Positions 8,456-16,939 of a DNA stretch of 32,951 nucleotides are shown piece after piece. The notes under the pieces are model-generated. The model saw nothing but the letters and a program-made list of their open reading frames with translations, was not told the DNA's origin and ran no database searches. Position 1 is the first letter of the stretch. Every line of letters starts with the position of its first letter. Source of the stretch: Gemmatimonadaceae bacterium (lineage in GTDB: Bacteria > Gemmatimonadota > Gemmatimonadetes > Gemmatimonadales > Gemmatimonadaceae); assembly GCA_016742275.1 (NCBI GenBank), contig JACVCD010000017.1, positions 1-32,951 on the forward strand, in the 5' to 3' direction. Made by a program: the position numbers and the translations under genes.

Positions 8456-8998
8456 CTATTCGTTTGAGGGATTTCCCAAGGCATCGCGCAGCAGTCGGAT
8501 GCCGCGTGCCAGCTGCTTCTCTACCGCTTTGACACCAATGCCCAGGACCTGGGCCACTTCAGCGTAGCTAAGCCCTTCCTGCCAACGGAGCTGCATGGCG
8601 GTACGGCAGCGTTCGGGCAGTCCGTTCATGGCCGATGTCAGCGCCTCGTGACGCTCGGCCTGTTCGAGCAATTGGTCAGCGCGCGCCGGTGGCTCGTGCA
8701 GTGCACGTACATCATCGAGCGACTCGTCGTCCTCCCATGCACGCTCGACCTGGTCCCGGCGGCGCACATTGAGTGCGCGATTACGTGCCGTTGCATATAG
8801 ATAGGCTCGTACGCTGCCGGAGAGCGACAGAGACTCCCGGCGCTGCCACAATTCAAGGAAGAGATCCTGCACCAGTTCCTGGGCGCGGGCGTCATCACCC
8901 ACGATCCGCTCCACGAAGGCACACAGGGGCGCGTGCACATCGAAGAACAACTTGCGGAATGCCTCCACATTGCCCGCGCGCAATTGCGCGACGAGCAT
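8456..8998 (-). CDS. ECF-type RNA polymerase sigma-70 factor
   Basis: A 180-residue extracytoplasmic-function sigma factor. Region 2 runs from VEAFRKLFFDVHAPL through LVQDLFLELWQRRESL to AYLYATARNRALNVRRRD (about 12-90), and region 4 is LPERCRTAMQLRW followed by the helix-turn-helix GLSYAEVAQVLGIGVKAVEK (about 125-170). The frame can be extended to 9163, but that extension lacks family similarity and runs into the control region of the divergent chemoreceptor. The ATG at 8998, preceded by an AGGA-like sequence, gives the usual length of this class. It is expected to be held by the FecR protein downstream and to drive this operon or related receptors. The 265 bases between this start and the chemoreceptor start show no promoter I would defend. 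Confidence 0.88.
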   Translation of the reverse strand: MLVAQLRAGNVEAFRKLFFDVHAPLCAFVERIVGDDARAQELVQDLFLELWQRRESLSLSGSVRAYLYATARNRALNVRRRDQVERAWEDDESLDDVRALHEPPARADQLLEQAERHEALTSAMNGLPERCRTAMQLRWQEGLSYAEVAQVLGIGVKAVEKQLARGIRLLRDALGNPSNE

Positions 8999-9263
8999 GG
9001 CGTCCTGGAACTCAGTCGGTTGATCTGCAGGTGAATTGTGGGGCGGCACAGCACCGTCGCTGGCGGTCGCAGTCAAAGCACGGTGGGCGCTGAGCTGCGC
9101 TCCACATGGCCTCCGCACTACGGTAGACGTTTTCCCACGTTTCGCCACTGGCCGTGGGACCACCTCAAGTCTGCGAAGGGACCAACCGATACCACCTCAC
9201 GAAGCACTGGGTTCCGTATGGACCTTTTGGTGCTTTCGGCAGGGGCGAGGGCGTCCCGCCGGT

Positions 9264-10868
9264 ATGAGACCTCCCGCCTACCAGTCTGTGTCATTCCTTG
9301 AAATCCGGACACTGCGCGCCCGCCTGCGCGCCGTGGCAGTCCTTGGCGCCACGGGAATTCTGGCTGTTGCTGTGTCCGCAGTGCTGGCAATGCGAGGTGC
9401 GACGCCCGCGACCACGAATGTTCTTGCGGTGTGGCGTGTGCCCGGCGCGACATCCGTGCTCGTGGTGACGGCGCTCTTTCTGGTGGCTGTGCTGGGCTTT
9501 GCCTTTATAGTTGCCAAGCAACTCGGCGAACGACTCTCACGAGTGGCACAGCATGTCGAGCTGGTACAGCGGCAGGGTGTGGCACAGGTAGCGGCGGCGC
9601 TTGAAGCTCTGTCGCGTGGTGAGCAGGTGACATTGAGCACCCCAGCCTATCGCGCCCTGCGTGACGACATTCCGGATGAACTGGGTGCCGTGTCCGTTGC
9701 CGTGGACCGCATGGCCGATGAATGCAAGTCATCATTGGAAGCCTGCAGCAAGGCGCAGGATGCCATTGGTACCGCAGTGCAGGAGATTGCCCGCGTGGCA
9801 GCGCAGGCACGTCAGGGTGACCTGACGGTGCAGGCGCGCATTGGCGCGCTGCAGGGGCAGTACGCGGAAGTACTGACTGGTGTGGATGGCGTGGTGCAGG
9901 CCGTGCGTGAACCACTTAATGAAGCGTGCCGCGCACTCGAGGCGGTTGCCGAGCGCAATCTCGAAACGCGCATGACGGGAACCTATGCGGGCGATTTCGC
10001 GCGCATGCAGGGAGCGTTCAACACAGCAGTGCAGGAACTCGCCCAGACCATCGGTCAGGTGCGTGCGTCGGCTGTGCAGGTAGATCATGCCGCCGGTCAG
10101 TTGGCGAGTGGCAGTACGCAGTTGGCCAACGGTGCATCGCAGCAGGCTGCCAGCGCCGAAGAAATCGGTACCGCGTTGACGGAACTCACCACGCGCGCCT
10201 CGGTGGCATCGCGTGAAGCGATTGCTCTGCGTGAACGCGCCACGGAAGCTGGCGCACGCGTCGATGCCGGTAGTGCGGCCATGGATGCGCTGCGTGGCGA
10301 CATGGTGCGCATCAAGCAGTCGGCTGACGCGTCACAGCGTATTGTGCGCACCATCGATGAAATTGCATTCCAGACGAATCTACTGGCCTTGAACGCGGCG
10401 GTCGAAGCTGCGCGTGCCGGTGATGCGGGCCGCGGTTTTGCTGTCGTTGCCGATGAAGTGCGGCAGCTGGCTCTGCGCGCGGCAGAGGCGGCGCGTCAGA
10501 CGACCACTCTCATCGAGGAAGAAATCCGCAATGTCGATGCCGGTGTCGCGCGTGAGCAGCAGGTGCGTGAAGCACTGACCGCTACGCGAGTTGAAGTCAC
10601 GGCCATGCGTACATCGATCGACGATCTCGTATCGGGCGCTGCGCAACAGGTGGACGGCGTGCGTCAGGTAAGCAACGGCGTGCAGGCCATGAGCGAAGTC
10701 ACGCAGCAAGTGGCGGCCAGCAGCGAAGAGTCGGCGGCGTCAGCGGAAGAGTTGCTGGGGCAGGCGGCGCAGCTCAATACACTGGTGCAGGAGTTCCGGA
10801 CGAGAGACGCCGAGCGTAGGGGCAGTGATGGCCTTTCGCTTGATGCGCGGCGTCGGCGGGCGGCGTAG
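9264..10868 (+). CDS. Methyl-accepting chemotaxis protein without a periplasmic sensor domain
   Basis: A 534-residue chemoreceptor. Two membrane helices (about 23-43 and 64-83) are separated by only about 20 residues, so there is no ligand-binding domain outside the membrane. HAMP-like helices follow, including [19 protein letters not shown] (186-204) and a second [17 protein letters not shown] unit (232-248), suggesting stacked HAMPs. The signalling hairpin tip is canonical ([20 protein letters not shown] at 364-383, then [13 protein letters not shown]). Gln/Glu-rich flanks offer methylation sites. The C-terminus ends RRRRAA with no CheR/CheB-tethering pentapeptide. The frame extends upstream to 9036, but the ATG at 9264 places the first helix near the N-terminus as expected. 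No other chemotaxis genes are in the window. Sensing is presumably of membrane, cytoplasmic or energetic state. Confidence 0.9.
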   Translation: MRPPAYQSVSFLEIRTLRARLRAVAVLGATGILAVAVSAVLAMRGATPATTNVLAVWRVPGATSVLVVTALFLVAVLGFAFIVAKQLGERLSRVAQHVELVQRQGVAQVAAALEALSRGEQVTLSTPAYRALRDDIPDELGAVSVAVDRMADECKSSLEACSKAQDAIGTAVQEIARVAAQARQGDLTVQARIGALQGQYAEVLTGVDGVVQAVREPLNEACRALEAVAERNLETRMTGTYAGDFARMQGAFNTAVQELAQTIGQVRASAVQVDHAAGQLASGSTQLANGASQQAASAEEIGTALTELTTRASVASREAIALRERATEAGARVDAGSAAMDALRGDMVRIKQSADASQRIVRTIDEIAFQTNLLALNAAVEAARAGDAGRGFAVVADEVRQLALRAAEAARQTTTLIEEEIRNVDAGVAREQQVREALTATRVEVTAMRTSIDDLVSGAAQQVDGVRQVSNGVQAMSEVTQQVAASSEESAASAEELLGQAAQLNTLVQEFRTRDAERRGSDGLSLDARRRRAA

Positions 10869-10877
10869 ACGAGCAGT

Positions 10878-11864
10878 TCAGTGCCACGCGTAGATGCTGG
10901 TCGACACGGTTTCGATGCGAGAATTGATAGTCGCACTCTTTGATGTGACTCGCGTGGTATTGGTGATGCGGAGTGGGACCATCGTTGTCGCGTCGTAGAC
11001 ACCAACCGTTTCGATCGACTGCTCGGGAACGGGCATTCGTGCCTCCAGCTCCGCCACCATCTCCGGCGGGAGATTCGCCGTGGCACGGGCCTTTGCCCGC
11101 TCCATGCTCGCGCGCATGAACTCCTTCGGGAAACTCATGGTGCTGCTGAACTGCCAGCACAGCGTACGCCGCGCACCGTGCGCCGAATTGGTCGCAGGAC
11201 ACGAAACCACTCCGTCGTAGCGTAGTGTGCGTGGAACCTGCAACAGACGCCCCGAGTCATTGGGTACTTCGACCGGAATGAGGTCTACCATACTGTCGCC
11301 TTGGGCCCACTTCCGCCGAAGAATCCATCCAACCAGGAAGTCCCAACGGCGACGATAGCCCTCGTCCAGTGCGGACGCCGTAGGCCTGGCTATCGCGTCG
11401 AGTAGACGGTCAGGAGCGTTCCCGGAGCGAGAACTGGGCAGCGAATTCAGCAGGCGTACTTGTGAATCCACTCGGGCGAGCGCGACTGTTGTGTCCAAGG
11501 CAAATCGGTACGCACCCGCTCGCGATACGAGATACTGGCTCCGGTTTTGTCCCAGTACCTGTCCAATCGATGCCGTCCTGGATGTCTCGGTGGTGCCATT
11601 GGTCAGCTTGGCCACACGACTCGCTTCGGTCACTACCAGTCCACGGTTCTCGGCCTTGATCGAAAAATCGATCACTTGGTGCGCCGAACGATTGGGAACC
11701 GCGACAGACCTTCCGCTGGTCGTCATCGAGACGCTTGTCGTGATCTCCGCCGATCCATCGGTCCACGCAAACCGTGGTTGAATGGTCTGAGCCGTTGCAA
11801 GGACGGGCCAGGCAGAAATGGCAACCGCGCATAGGCTCGGCGATACGCGAAACGAACGGTGCAA
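10878..11864 (-). CDS. Secreted protein of unknown function
   Basis: A 328-residue protein with a clear signal peptide (about 1-26, ending VLATAQ) and no membrane helix afterwards. I do not recognise a family. Visible features are a beta-rich, Ser/Thr-rich N-terminal half, a paired-cysteine segment (SCPATNSAHGARRTLCW, about 222-238) that could form a disulfide outside the cytoplasm, and a polar helical stretch with MERAKARATANLPPEMVAEL. The start is a TTG at 11864, supported by a strong AAAGGAG 5-6 bases upstream. It converges with the chemoreceptor gene, the two stops lying 9 bases apart, and is divergent from the ATP-grasp gene. The shared upstream region contains several repeats described separately. 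Confidence 0.75.
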   Translation of the reverse strand: MHRSFRVSPSLCAVAISAWPVLATAQTIQPRFAWTDGSAEITTSVSMTTSGRSVAVPNRSAHQVIDFSIKAENRGLVVTEASRVAKLTNGTTETSRTASIGQVLGQNRSQYLVSRAGAYRFALDTTVALARVDSQVRLLNSLPSSRSGNAPDRLLDAIARPTASALDEGYRRRWDFLVGWILRRKWAQGDSMVDLIPVEVPNDSGRLLQVPRTLRYDGVVSCPATNSAHGARRTLCWQFSSTMSFPKEFMRASMERAKARATANLPPEMVAELEARMPVPEQSIETVGVYDATTMVPLRITNTTRVTSKSATINSRIETVSTSIYAWH

Positions 11865-11884
11865 TACAGCTCCTTTCTCAGTAC

Positions 11885-11914
11885 TTGACTTAGTGCTGCA
11901 ATACAGTCTAGACT
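11885..11914 (+). promoter_or_regulatory. Candidate sigma-70 promoter and overlapping operators for the ATP-grasp operon
   Basis: TTGACT (11885-11890) and TAGACT (11909-11914) are 18 bases apart and fit a housekeeping promoter moderately well. A perfect palindrome AGTCTAGACT (11905-11914) covers the -10, and an imperfect inverted repeat CAGTACT-N6-AGTGCTG (11879-11898) covers the -35. TGCAATACAG occurs twice, at 11860-11869 and 11897-11906. These are pattern matches only. Confidence 0.35.
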
Positions 11915-11965
11915 CTTAAACATAACCGATCCGTGGTCTTTTGCCGCCTATTGCCGCCACGTAAA

Positions 11966-12021
11966 ACAACGAGCTAAAACGCGACGCCCGGGCGGCTCAT
12001 CTGCCCGGGTTTTGTCGTTGT
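11966..12021 (+). terminator. Terminator-like hairpin in the leader of the ATP-grasp operon
   Basis: A 7-bp G+C stem (11987-11993 with 12003-12009, 9-base loop) is followed by TTTT. Outside it AAAA (11976-11979) can pair with that TTTT, and ACAACGA (11966-11972) with TCGTTGT (12015-12021), giving an alternative extended stem. It ends 32 bases before the ATP-grasp start. No plus-strand gene lies just upstream, so it is either an attenuator for the operon or a stop for antisense transcription coming from the chemoreceptor gene. Confidence 0.6.
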
Positions 12022-12053
12022 GGGACGGCACCACCGTTTGCTGGAGCCCGGTT

Positions 12054-13040
12054 ATGACCGCCATTCGCCCGCTCGCCATCTATCACGAGCACCCCGACTG
12101 GTTCCGTCCCCTGTTCGCTGAGCTCGATGCTCGTGGCATTCCGTACGAGCGTCTCGATGCGGCCGCACACGTATTCGATCCGAGCGAAACGGAATCCCCG
12201 TATTCCCTCGTGTTCAATCGCGCGAGTCCGTCCGCGTATCTGCGTGGACATGCGCAGACCACGTTCTATACGCTGCATTTCCTGCGTCACCTCGAGTCGC
12301 TCGATGTGCCCGTAGTGAATGGTGTGGCCGCCTACACCAACGAACTCTCCAAGGCCACGCAGCTCGACCTGCTGCGCACGCTCGGCCTGCCGTATCCCAA
12401 GAGCCGCGTGATCAATCATCCGTCGCAGGCTGTTGCCGCGGCCGAAGGGCTGCGCTATCCGGTATTGGTCAAGGCCAATGTTGGTGGTAGCGGCGCCGGC
12501 ATCGTGAAGTACGAAACGCGTGAGGCACTGGAAACTGCGGTTGCTGCGGGCACGGTGGATCTTGGTGTGGACAGCACGGCGCTCGTGCAGGAAGCCGCGC
12601 CACTTCGCGACGGGCACATCACGCGCGTGGAAACGCTGAACGGCAAGTACCTCTACGCGATCAATGTGTATCCGGCTGTTGGTTCATTCGACCTGTGCCC
12701 GGCTGACGCGTGCCAGACGACAGGCGGTGTGGAACTTGTGCGTGGTGCCTGCGCCATCGATGCGCCAAAGTCGGGCATGCGTGTGGAACGCGCCGATCCG
12801 CCGGCCGAGATCATTGCGCAGGTCGAGCGCATCTCGCAGGCCGCCGGTATCGATGTGGGTGGCATCGAGTATCTCGTCGATGATCGCGATGGACAGCACT
12901 ACTTCTACGATGTCAACGCCCTCTCCAACTTCGTGGCCGATGCCGTGAATGTGATCGGGTTTGATCCATTCGCGAAGCTGGTGGACTATCTCGAGGTGCG
13001 CGCGGGTCTCGTTGGTGCAGAAGCGGGAGCGAGCGTCTGA
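12054..13040 (+). CDS. ATP-grasp ligase of the RimK/glutathione-synthetase type
   Basis: A 328-residue carboxylate-amine/thiol ligase-like enzyme. The N-terminal part (1-100) is a pre-ATP-grasp Rossmann-like domain (LVFNRASPSAYLRGHAQTTF). The ATP-binding core contains YPVLVKANVGGSGAGIV (136-151), with the Lys and the glycine-rich loop that close over ATP, a QEAAPLRDGHITRVETLNGK segment, and the metal-binding strand YFYDVNALSNF near 285. Such enzymes activate a carboxylate as acyl phosphate and join it to an amine, as RimK does in adding glutamate. The start at 12054 has GGAG 8 bases upstream. Its stop overlaps the next start (TGATG), so it is coupled to the flavin monooxygenase gene. Substrates are unknown; the pair suggests a small peptide or amide that is then oxidised, which is inference. 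Confidence 0.85.
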   Translation: MTAIRPLAIYHEHPDWFRPLFAELDARGIPYERLDAAAHVFDPSETESPYSLVFNRASPSAYLRGHAQTTFYTLHFLRHLESLDVPVVNGVAAYTNELSKATQLDLLRTLGLPYPKSRVINHPSQAVAAAEGLRYPVLVKANVGGSGAGIVKYETREALETAVAAGTVDLGVDSTALVQEAAPLRDGHITRVETLNGKYLYAINVYPAVGSFDLCPADACQTTGGVELVRGACAIDAPKSGMRVERADPPAEIIAQVERISQAAGIDVGGIEYLVDDRDGQHYFYDVNALSNFVADAVNVIGFDPFAKLVDYLEVRAGLVGAEAGASV

Positions 13041-14095
13041 TGCGTTTTGGCTACTGGCTTCCGGTGTTCGGCGGGTGGTTGCGCAATGTCCCTGACGAAG
13101 GGATGGAAGCGACCTGGCCCTATGTGCAGCGTCTCGCGCGACGCAGTGAAGAGATCGGCTTTGATCTTACGCTCATCGCCGAGCTGTTTCTGAACGACAT
13201 CAAGGGTGTTGAAGCACCGGCACTCGATGCATGGAGCACGGCCGCAGCACTCGCGGCGGTTACCCATCGTCTCGAACTCATGGTGGCCGTGCGTCCCACG
13301 TTTCACCATCCGGCCACATTGGCCAAGCAGGCCGCGAATATCGATCGCATCAGCAATGGGCGTTTGTCGCTCAATGTGGTGTCGAGCTGGTGGAAGGACG
13401 AAGCGCGTCGTTATGGCTCGCAATTTGATGAACACGATGATCGTTATGCACGCACGGCCGAGTGGTTGGCGGTGCTGCATGGTGCCTGGTCGCAGAAGGC
13501 GCTGACGTACCACGGCAAGTACTACCAGGTCGATGAACTCATCGTCGAGCCCAAGCCCCTTGGCAGTCGCGCGCGTCCGCACCCGGTGCTCTACGCCGGT
13601 GGTGAGTCGGAAGCGGCGAAGTCGCTCATCACCTCGCAGTGCGATGCCTACGTGATGCATGGTGATCCGGCCGAACGCATTGCGCCAAAGGTGGCAGACA
13701 TGCGGGTGCGTCGCGAACGCGCCGGTCTGTCTCCAATGCAGTATGGCATGGCAGCCTATGTCATCGTGCGTGAGACAGAGGCCGAAGCCAAGAAAGAACT
13801 CGAGCGCATCACCAACGTGTCGCCGGGGTCGCCGGGCTTTGGCAACTACCAGGACTGGGTCGCCAACACCCAGCTCGAGCAGCAGCTGTCCTTGCAGGAC
13901 TACTCAGTGTCCAACCGTGGACTACGGGCTGGCCTGGTAGGGACGGCAGAGCAGGTGGCTGACCGGATTCGCGGCTATGAGCGCGCGGGTGTGGACCTGC
14001 TGCTGCTGCAGTGCAGTCCGCAACTCGAGGAGATGGAGCGCTTCGCGGAAACGGTCATTCCCCTGGTGCGCGGAACGCAATCAGCGGCGGCGTAG
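13040..14095 (+). CDS. Luciferase-like (LLM-class) flavin-dependent monooxygenase
   Basis: A 351-residue bacterial-luciferase-family oxidoreductase, close in pattern to the alkanesulfonate monooxygenase (SsuD) group. Visible marks are the N-terminal strand MRFGYWLPVFGGWLRN, LMVAVRPTFHHPATLAKQAA (about 80-99), ISNGRLSLNVVSSWWKDEA (about 104-122) with the flavin-loop region, FDEHDDRYARTAEWL (128-142), and the C-terminal GLVGTAEQVADRIRGYERAG that closes the barrel. These enzymes use reduced FMN from a separate reductase plus oxygen; no reductase is nearby. The ATG overlaps the stop of the ATP-grasp gene by one base, so the products are probably made in fixed ratio and act in one pathway. SsuD-like desulfonation is possible, but there is no sulfonate transporter here. 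Confidence 0.87.
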   Translation: MRFGYWLPVFGGWLRNVPDEGMEATWPYVQRLARRSEEIGFDLTLIAELFLNDIKGVEAPALDAWSTAAALAAVTHRLELMVAVRPTFHHPATLAKQAANIDRISNGRLSLNVVSSWWKDEARRYGSQFDEHDDRYARTAEWLAVLHGAWSQKALTYHGKYYQVDELIVEPKPLGSRARPHPVLYAGGESEAAKSLITSQCDAYVMHGDPAERIAPKVADMRVRRERAGLSPMQYGMAAYVIVRETEAEAKKELERITNVSPGSPGFGNYQDWVANTQLEQQLSLQDYSVSNRGLRAGLVGTAEQVADRIRGYERAGVDLLLLQCSPQLEEMERFAETVIPLVRGTQSAAA

Positions 14096-14143
14096 TAGAA
14101 TCCGGGAACTTCGGTTGGCCCAAGCCCTCCCGACATTCCCTCA

Positions 14144-15307
14144 ATGCACAATCGATCGCGGTATCTGCTTGTTGTAGCCGCTCTGGTGTTCGCCGGCAGT
14201 CTGGGTTCATCCCGACTGTCGGCGCAGGGCCGAATTGTGGGTGTGGTGGTGGACTCACTTCGTGGTGGAGTCCCACTGGCTGGCGCAACCGTGGTCTTGG
14301 TCAGCAGCAATCGTTATGCGTCGGCGGATTCGGCGGGACGTTTTGCCTTTGATCAGGTGCCGATTGGTGAACAGCAGCTGGCATTGCTGCACCCATCGCT
14401 GGACTCGTTGGATATTTCCTTGCCGCCGATCAAGGTCACGGTCGCGGAGGGCGCTGCGACAACAGCCACTCTGGCCATTCCCGGCGCGCGCAGATTGCAT
14501 CAGTTGATGTGTGGCGGCGTGTCGTCGGACGGAGCGGGGGTGGTGGTTGGATCGGTGCGTGTCCCCGCTGTCAGGTCAAACGACAGCACGCCGCTTCAGG
14601 TACGCGCCACCTGGACCGCAATGATCGCGAACAATGGGCAAGTGTCGGTTGTGCCACACGAAGCCGTGGTAGCGCCGGATGCCAACGGCACCTTTCTGCT
14701 GTGTGGTGTGCCGTCCTCGGCACGTGTGCGCATTGCCGCTGCAAAAGGACGCGACACACTGAGTGCGAAGACGGTGACGCTCGGCAACGCCGGAGTGCTT
14801 CGTGTTGCGCTGGGCGAAATCGGTTCAGGTGCGCTTTCGGTGCAGGAATTGGAGGCTATGGCGGTAAAGGCCAATGCACCCGGATCGGCGCCGGGTATCA
14901 TGGGCAGCTACGCAGGATTCGAAGAGCGGCGGCGCATGGGGTTCGGCGCGTTTCGCGTTCTTGAGGACCGTGAGAAGCAGTCGCTGGCATCCATCACCGA
15001 TGTAGTCGCCACGATGCGCGGTGTAACCCGTGGAGGTCCACCACACCTCTCGTTCCCGACGCTGCGCGATGGCAGTGGGAAACGCTGCTTACCCAGCTTT
15101 TTCATTGACGGTCTTTATGTCGGTGGAGACAAGGAGGTCGTCATGGACTTCCGTACACTCGAGGGGATGATGTCGCCCGCGATTCTCACCGCCGTGGAGG
15201 TCTACAGCAGCTCGAGTATGATTCCTCCCGCGTTTGATCGGTCACTGCGAACGGGTTGCGGCTCCATCGTGGTGTGGACCAATCGAGCGAACAAGTCGAA
15301 GTCGTAG
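14144..15307 (+). CDS. Secreted carboxypeptidase-regulatory-like / TonB-plug-like protein without barrel
   Basis: A 387-residue exported protein. The signal peptide (about 1-28, ending RLSAQ) is followed by a carboxypeptidase-regulatory-like domain (about 30-112: GRIVGVVVDSLRGGVPLAGA, SADSAGRFAFDQVPIG), a second beta domain (about 118-240), and a C-terminal region resembling a TonB-receptor plug (about 250-387). In that region RCLPSFFIDGLYVGG, ILTAVEVYSSSS and TGCGSIVVWT are recognisable; two cysteines there may be bridged. It stops where a barrel would begin. Proteins of this plan are, to my knowledge, common in Gemmatimonadota and unassigned in function. It lies 48 bases after the monooxygenase gene and 45 before the amidase gene, so cotranscription is possible. 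Confidence 0.75.
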   Translation: MHNRSRYLLVVAALVFAGSLGSSRLSAQGRIVGVVVDSLRGGVPLAGATVVLVSSNRYASADSAGRFAFDQVPIGEQQLALLHPSLDSLDISLPPIKVTVAEGAATTATLAIPGARRLHQLMCGGVSSDGAGVVVGSVRVPAVRSNDSTPLQVRATWTAMIANNGQVSVVPHEAVVAPDANGTFLLCGVPSSARVRIAAAKGRDTLSAKTVTLGNAGVLRVALGEIGSGALSVQELEAMAVKANAPGSAPGIMGSYAGFEERRRMGFGAFRVLEDREKQSLASITDVVATMRGVTRGGPPHLSFPTLRDGSGKRCLPSFFIDGLYVGGDKEVVMDFRTLEGMMSPAILTAVEVYSSSSMIPPAFDRSLRTGCGSIVVWTNRANKSKS

Positions 15308-15315
15308 GACTCGAA

Positions 15316-15327
15316 GACTGGCCAGTC
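15316..15327 (+). promoter_or_regulatory. 12-bp palindrome before the amidase gene
   Basis: GACTGGCCAGTC is a perfect palindrome, with CGA/TCG extending it across one mismatch on each side. It sits in the 45-base gap between the plug-like gene and the amidase start. It could be an operator; nothing else supports this. Confidence 0.25.
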
Positions 15328-15352
15328 GTCGATCTGCAGCCAAGTTTGGTGC

Positions 15353-16927
15353 ATGTCCACACGCCGCCCCGTCTTCGCGCCGTTCGCGCCAGCGCTCATC
15401 AAGCTCGCGCTTCTCCCGCTAACGCTGTCCGCCCAGCAGACACCGACTCGCCCGTTCCCCGTCGACACTGCTTCGATCGCCACAATTCACGCGGCCATGT
15501 CGCGTGGACAACTCACATGTCGGCAGCTCGTACAGCGCTATCTCGCGCGCATTGATTCGCTCGATCAGCGCGGGCCTTCGGTCAACAGCATCATCATGCT
15601 CAATCCCGAGGCGCTGCGGACTGCCGACTCACTCGATCGTGTCGGTAGCAACGCCGCGTCGCGCGGCCCGCTGCACTGTGTCCCGCTGATCGTCAAAGAC
15701 AATTTCGAAACACGCGGACTGCAAACAACGGGCGGGTCACTCGCGCTCGAGGGATGGAAGCCGAATCAGGACGCCACCATGGTGGCGCAGGTCAAGGCGG
15801 CCGGCGCGATTGTGCTCGCCAAGAGCAATCTGGCCGAGTGGGCGTTTACGCCGTATGAAACGGTGAGTTCGATTCTGCCGGGTTATACTCGGAATCCGTA
15901 TGCACTCGATCGTGTCACTGCGGGGTCTAGTGGTGGAACGGCTGCAGCCGTTGCGATGGGATTCGGCACACTCGGCCTGGGTACCGATACTGGCAACAGC
16001 ATTCGTGGACCATCGGCGCATCAGGCGTTGGTCGGCATTCGCTCCACCATGGGGCTCACGTCGCGCGCTGGGGTGATTCCGCTCAACGAAAGCGCAGATG
16101 TTGCTGGCCCTATGGCGCGCAGCATGGCCGATGCCGTACGCGTGTTTGATGTGATTGCGCACAGTGATGCGGCCGACACCGTGACTGTGTCAGCCGACAG
16201 CAAGCGCGCACCGACGTATCTCACGGCGCTCGCGCGTGGCAGTCTGCGTGGCGCGCGCATTGGTGTGCTGCGTCAGGCCTATGAGCGCCCCACGCTCGAT
16301 ACGGCAGTGCGTCGTGTGTTCGAGCAGGCCGTTCGCGATTTGCGCGCAGCTGGTGCGGTGGTGATTGATACGGTGCTGGTGGATTCGCTGGATAGCATTC
16401 AGCGTCGTCAGCAGGGTGGCTGCAATCGCTTCAAGGCTGATCTCGAGCGGTATCTGGCGGCGCGCGCGCCCAATGCGCCGGTCAGGACCATCGACGATAT
16501 CGTGCGTAGTCGGCGATTCCATCCTACGGTCGAGCAACGATTGCGCGACGCTGCGCAGGCCACGGAGATGCCGGAGAATGCCGCTGGATGCCGAAGCCGC
16601 GAACAGGTGCGAGCGGCGATGCGCGTCGCGTTTGACGCGATGATGGATGGACAGAAGCTTGATGCCGTGGTCTATCCGACGTGGAGCAATCCGCCGCGAC
16701 GCATCGGCGATCTCAACACGCCACATGGGGACAACAGTCAGGTGTTTTCGCCGTCGACGGGATATCCGGCGATCACGGTGCCCATGGGGTACACGCGAGG
16801 CGGAGTGTTGCCTGCCGGTATGACATTCATGGGTAAGGCGTGGAGTGAATACCGGCTCATGCAGTTGGGGTATGATTACGAGCAGGCGACGCGGCATTGG
16901 AAGGCGCCGCCAAAATACACGCACTAG
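15353..16927 (+). CDS. Secreted amidase-signature-family hydrolase
   Basis: A 524-residue amidase with a signal peptide (about 1-28, ending LTLSAQ), so it acts outside the cytoplasm. The Ser-cisSer-Lys triad of the family is visible: Lys115 in PLIVKDNFET, the serine pair in TAGSSGGTAAAVA (189-201), and the nucleophile Ser217 in GTDTGNSIRGPSA. Length and motif spacing are normal for the family. The C-terminal third (VVYPTWSNPP, FSPSTGYPAITVPMGY) carries the substrate-pocket strands. Amidase-signature enzymes cleave many carboxamides, including aryl and peptide amides; the substrate here is not deducible. The upstream neighbour is the plug-like protein. Downstream lies a long inverted repeat that separates it from convergent argJ. 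Confidence 0.9.
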   Translation: MSTRRPVFAPFAPALIKLALLPLTLSAQQTPTRPFPVDTASIATIHAAMSRGQLTCRQLVQRYLARIDSLDQRGPSVNSIIMLNPEALRTADSLDRVGSNAASRGPLHCVPLIVKDNFETRGLQTTGGSLALEGWKPNQDATMVAQVKAAGAIVLAKSNLAEWAFTPYETVSSILPGYTRNPYALDRVTAGSSGGTAAAVAMGFGTLGLGTDTGNSIRGPSAHQALVGIRSTMGLTSRAGVIPLNESADVAGPMARSMADAVRVFDVIAHSDAADTVTVSADSKRAPTYLTALARGSLRGARIGVLRQAYERPTLDTAVRRVFEQAVRDLRAAGAVVIDTVLVDSLDSIQRRQQGGCNRFKADLERYLAARAPNAPVRTIDDIVRSRRFHPTVEQRLRDAAQATEMPENAAGCRSREQVRAAMRVAFDAMMDGQKLDAVVYPTWSNPPRRIGDLNTPHGDNSQVFSPSTGYPAITVPMGYTRGGVLPAGMTFMGKAWSEYRLMQLGYDYEQATRHWKAPPKYTH

Positions 16928-16939
16928 TTCATTCGGCCG

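Noticed and set aside
9036-9263. N-terminal extension of the chemoreceptor and, on the other strand, of the sigma factor (8999-9163)
   Set aside because: Neither extension shows domain similarity; they overlap each other antisense in a control region, and the shorter starts give family-typical proteins.
14104-14143. GGGAA/TTCCC pairing before the 14144 start
   Set aside because: A 5-bp stem with a loop over 25 bases is expected by chance.
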